Shown piece by piece: positions 61,941 through 64,000 of a DNA stretch of 64,000 bases. Both the position numbers and the translations under genes were made by a program. Location of the stretch: contig CP103804.1 of assembly GCA_024919175.1 (NCBI GenBank), positions 2,232,001 through 2,296,000 of the forward strand, in the 5' to 3' direction. The DNA comes from Clostridioides difficile (GTDB lineage: Bacteria > Bacillota > Clostridia > Peptostreptococcales > Peptostreptococcaceae). How positions within the stretch are numbered: position 1 is the first letter of the stretch; every line of letters starts with the position of its first letter. Under the pieces are notes generated by a model that searched no databases, had not been told where the DNA came from, and saw only the letters and a list, made by a program, of their open reading frames with translations.

Positions 61941-62996
61941 TTATAATTCAGAAATCAATTCATTGATAACATCTTCAACAGAACTTAACTTATCAATTTT
62001 ATATGCATTATTACCACAGAATAAAAGTGAATTTTCTACATCTCCTTTAACTGCATTAATTAATGCTTGAGAAATACAGTATGGTGTTTCTTTTGGGTTA
62101 CAAGGAATCAAACAGTTGTAACATTTTTTTATCTCTGGACGATTTGTTTTAACTTCTTCTATAAATTTATTTCTTATAGCACGTCCAGGAAGACCTACAG
62201 GGCTTTTAACTATGTGTACATCTTCTTCTGTAGCATTTATATATGCCATTTTAAAGTTTTCATGTGCATCACATTCATAAGTAGCAACAAATCTTGTACC
62301 AACTTGTACACCACTTGCTCCCATATCGATATATTTTTTTACATCACTACTAGAAGTTATACCACCAGCAGCAACTACTGGAATGTTCTTACCAAATTTT
62401 TCTCCATAATTATTTGCAACTTTTAATATTTCAACAAATTCCTTATCATAGTCTATAGAATCTATGTTATCAAGTTCCTCATTAGAGTATCCAAGATGAC
62501 CACCAGCTTTTGGTCCTTCAACAACTATTAAGTCAGCAGTAGTTTTATCTTTTCTATCCCACATTTTTAAAATTACACTGGCAGCTTTTGCAGTGGAAAC
62601 TATAGGTGCTATTTTTACATTACTTCCTTTTACTAAAGATGGTAGTTTATTAGGAAGTCCAGCCCCAGATATTATAAGGTCTACACCAGCTTTAACAGCT
62701 TCCTTTACATATGTTTCATATTCTTTCATAGCCACCATGAAATTAATGCCAATAATACCTCCATTTGAAATTTCTTTCGCTCTAGAAATATGTTTCTTTA
62801 TAGCTCTTAAATTTGCATTTATAGTGTTAGTCTCAAAATCTTCCTCGTCATAACCAATTTGAACTCCAGAAACTACACCAACACCACCGAGCTTAGCAAC
62901 AGCACCAGCAAGTGATGATCTAGATATGCCAACGCCCATTCCGCCTTGAATTATAGGAACTTTTGCAACTAAATCTCCAATTATTAACTCTTTTAT
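61941..62996 (-). CDS. Nitronate monooxygenase-like / FabK-like FMN enzyme with a non-AUG start
   Basis: 332 residues follow the first ATG at 62,939, but the conserved N-terminal block KELIIGDLVAKVPIIQGG, which binds FMN, is encoded upstream in the same frame. That frame is open to a stop at 63,009-63,011 and has no ATG, GTG or TTG. AGGAGG lies 7 bases before an ATA at 62,994-62,996, the likely start, giving 351 residues. Other blocks: GGMGVGIS, ISGAGLPNKLP, VVEGPKAGGHLG, VAAGGITSSSDVKKYIDMGASGVQVGTRF. The family oxidises nitronates or acts in fatty-acid synthesis. A 12-bp palindrome lies between promoter and start. Confidence 0.8.
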   Translation of the reverse strand: MKELIIGDLVAKVPIIQGGMGVGISRSSLAGAVAKLGGVGVVSGVQIGYDEEDFETNTINANLRAIKKHISRAKEISNGGIIGINFMVAMKEYETYVKEAVKAGVDLIISGAGLPNKLPSLVKGSNVKIAPIVSTAKAASVILKMWDRKDKTTADLIVVEGPKAGGHLGYSNEELDNIDSIDYDKEFVEILKVANNYGEKFGKNIPVVAAGGITSSSDVKKYIDMGASGVQVGTRFVATYECDAHENFKMAYINATEEDVHIVKSPVGLPGRAIRNKFIEEVKTNRPEIKKCYNCLIPCNPKETPYCISQALINAVKGDVENSLLFCGNNAYKIDKLSSVEDVINELISEL

Positions 62997-63014
62997 GATA
63001 ATCCCTCCTCAATG

Positions 63015-63041
63015 TAAACATGTTTAAAGAACTAGATTATA
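63015..63041 (-). promoter_or_regulatory. Promoter and palindromic operator of the nitronate monooxygenase gene
   Basis: On the minus strand TATAAT (63,041 to 63,036) is a good -10. TAAACATGTTTA (63015-63026), a perfect 12-bp palindrome, would cover about +4 to +15, a usual repressor position. The -35 is poor. Confidence 0.4.
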
Positions 63042-63125
63042 ATACTTAATATTATTACCTAGTCCTAATTATTATACTACAAATTATAATAAAAGAGTAG
63101 TTATATTTTATATGTGAGACAATAA

Positions 63126-64000
63126 TTATATAATATTTAAAACTGCTCCTTTAGAATCACAACACAACTCTTTTATTTCCCAATTAGATTTTAAGTTTGA
63201 TAGATAATCTCTCATATTATCCACGAAATTATTATCATTTTCTTTTATTAAAGCCATTATAGTAGGTCCAGCTCCACTTAAGAATACGCCAATACTATTT
63301 AATTGTTCAGATTTTTTAACAATATCATTGTAGTTTTCAATTAAAGTACCTCTATAATCTTGATGCAATTTATCTTGACAAGCTACTTTAAGAAGGTCAA
63401 AGTTTTTGTTTAATAGAGCAGACACAAGTAAAGCGACTCTACTAACATTAAATACTCCATCAGAATATGGTATTTCTTTTGGTAAAACACCTCTAGCTTT
63501 TTCAGTTGATAATTTAAAATTAGGTATCATTGCACAAAATTTGAGTTCACTAGGAATTTCTATAATATCATAGTGTATATTATCATTATCAGTAACAGAA
63601 ACGACTATATTACCTAAAATAGCAGGAGCAACATTATCTGGATGTCCTTCTATTTCTGAAGCTATATTTAACAATTGACATTTATCTAAATTAGAATTTG
63701 ATAGAGCATTCGCAGCTATAACACCAGCAACTATACAAGAGGCACTACTACCAAGACCTCTACATATAGGTACATCACTTTGGATTTTTATTTTGATACC
63801 AGCAGGTATTTTAGCTGGCTTAACTTTATCAAAGAAGTATTTCATTGATGTATAAACTAAATTATTTTCATTTTTGTAGGCATCTTCACAACCTTCTATT
63901 TCAAGACCGCTTTCTATTTCTTCAACATAAAATTTATTATATATATTTAAAGCAATTCCAAGACAATCAAATCCTGGACCTATATTTGCACTTGTTGCAG
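63126..64000 (-). CDS. thrB: Homoserine kinase, 5' end cut by window
   Basis: GHMP-family kinase. The frame runs through the ATG at 63,845 to the window edge, encoding the normal N-terminal SANIGPGFDCLGIALN block, so that ATG is internal. The ATP-binding PICRGLGSSASCIVAG (GLGSSA) and the C-terminal GVFLSGAGPTIMAL block are complete. It phosphorylates homoserine in threonine synthesis. The partners hom and thrC would be expected just beyond the window. Confidence 0.95.
   Translation of the reverse strand, partial: ATSANIGPGFDCLGIALNIYNKFYVEEIESGLEIEGCEDAYKNENNLVYTSMKYFFDKVKPAKIPAGIKIKIQSDVPICRGLGSSASCIVAGVIAANALSNSNLDKCQLLNIASEIEGHPDNVAPAILGNIVVSVTDNDNIHYDIIEIPSELKFCAMIPNFKLSTEKARGVLPKEIPYSDGVFNVSRVALLVSALLNKNFDLLKVACQDKLHQDYRGTLIENYNDIVKKSEQLNSIGVFLSGAGPTIMALIKENDNNFVDNMRDYLSNLKSNWEIKELCCDSKGAVLNII

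Overview
The window is AT-rich (roughly 70 % A+T by eye), with strong AGGAGG-type ribosome binding sites, short intergenic gaps and many hairpin terminators. Together with hydEFG, a hybrid-cluster protein, VanZ/VanW proteins, a BceAB-type transporter and the rpsB-tsf-pyrH-frr-uppS-cdsA order, this points to an anaerobic low-GC Firmicute of the Clostridia. From memory of gene content, the best match is Clostridioides difficile or a close Peptostreptococcaceae relative. That assignment is inference; no search was run. I see no rRNA, tRNA, prophage, insertion sequence or CRISPR array.

Layout. 1-5.2 kb: end of hcp, a patatin-like lipase, msrAB and an XRE/ImmA-like regulator. 5.3-13.6 kb: two tandem lactate-type dehydrogenases (minus strand), an alanyl-tRNA editing protein, a GNAT enzyme, membrane proteins (VanZ and CmpB-like) and a class III aminotransferase. 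13.6-18.2 kb, minus strand: the [FeFe]-hydrogenase maturation operon (TM1266-like regulator, hydF, hydE, hydG). 18.5-21.2 kb: M42 peptidase divergent from a DUF819 permease. 21.4-25.2 kb: a 53-aa gene behind LexA-like boxes, an endonuclease/phosphatase-fold enzyme, VanW and a membrane-anchored degenerate Ser/Thr kinase. 25.3-28.9 kb: rtcB and a MutS2-like ATPase without an Smr domain, each behind a tiny leader ORF and mutually exclusive RNA pairings. 29-34 kb: BceAB-like transporter with a NarL-type two-component system. 34-38 kb: YtaF, an HTH-DUF1232 protein, a pentapeptide-K+ channel fusion and a D,D-carboxypeptidase. 38.2-54.1 kb: translation, lipid and isoprenoid genes (rpsB, tsf, pyrH, frr, uppS, cdsA ... 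dxr, rseP, ispG), interrupted between cdsA and dxr by two large c-di-GMP proteins, a membrane protein and a small HTH protein. 54-64 kb: DUF3810 metalloprotein, GNAT, AEC permease, Sel1/TPR protein, CorA, a flavin reductase-like protein, a nitronate monooxygenase-like enzyme and the 3' part of thrB.

The most interesting signal is the rtcB/mutS2-like pair. The rtcB leader (25,309-25,427) has four segments that can form either a terminator or a competing antiterminator around an 11-codon ORF. The mutS2-like leader (26,768-26,926) has a 17-codon ORF whose end is one arm of a perfect 15-bp hairpin; the other arm can instead cover the ribosome binding site of the mutS2-like gene. Both layouts look like ribosome-sensing attenuation in front of genes for RNA repair and (by homology) ribosome rescue. 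Other strong observations are a LexA-like controlled micro-gene, two genes whose conserved N-termini require a non-AUG start (AUU/AUA), and a 15-bp palindrome around the -10 of the rpsB promoter.
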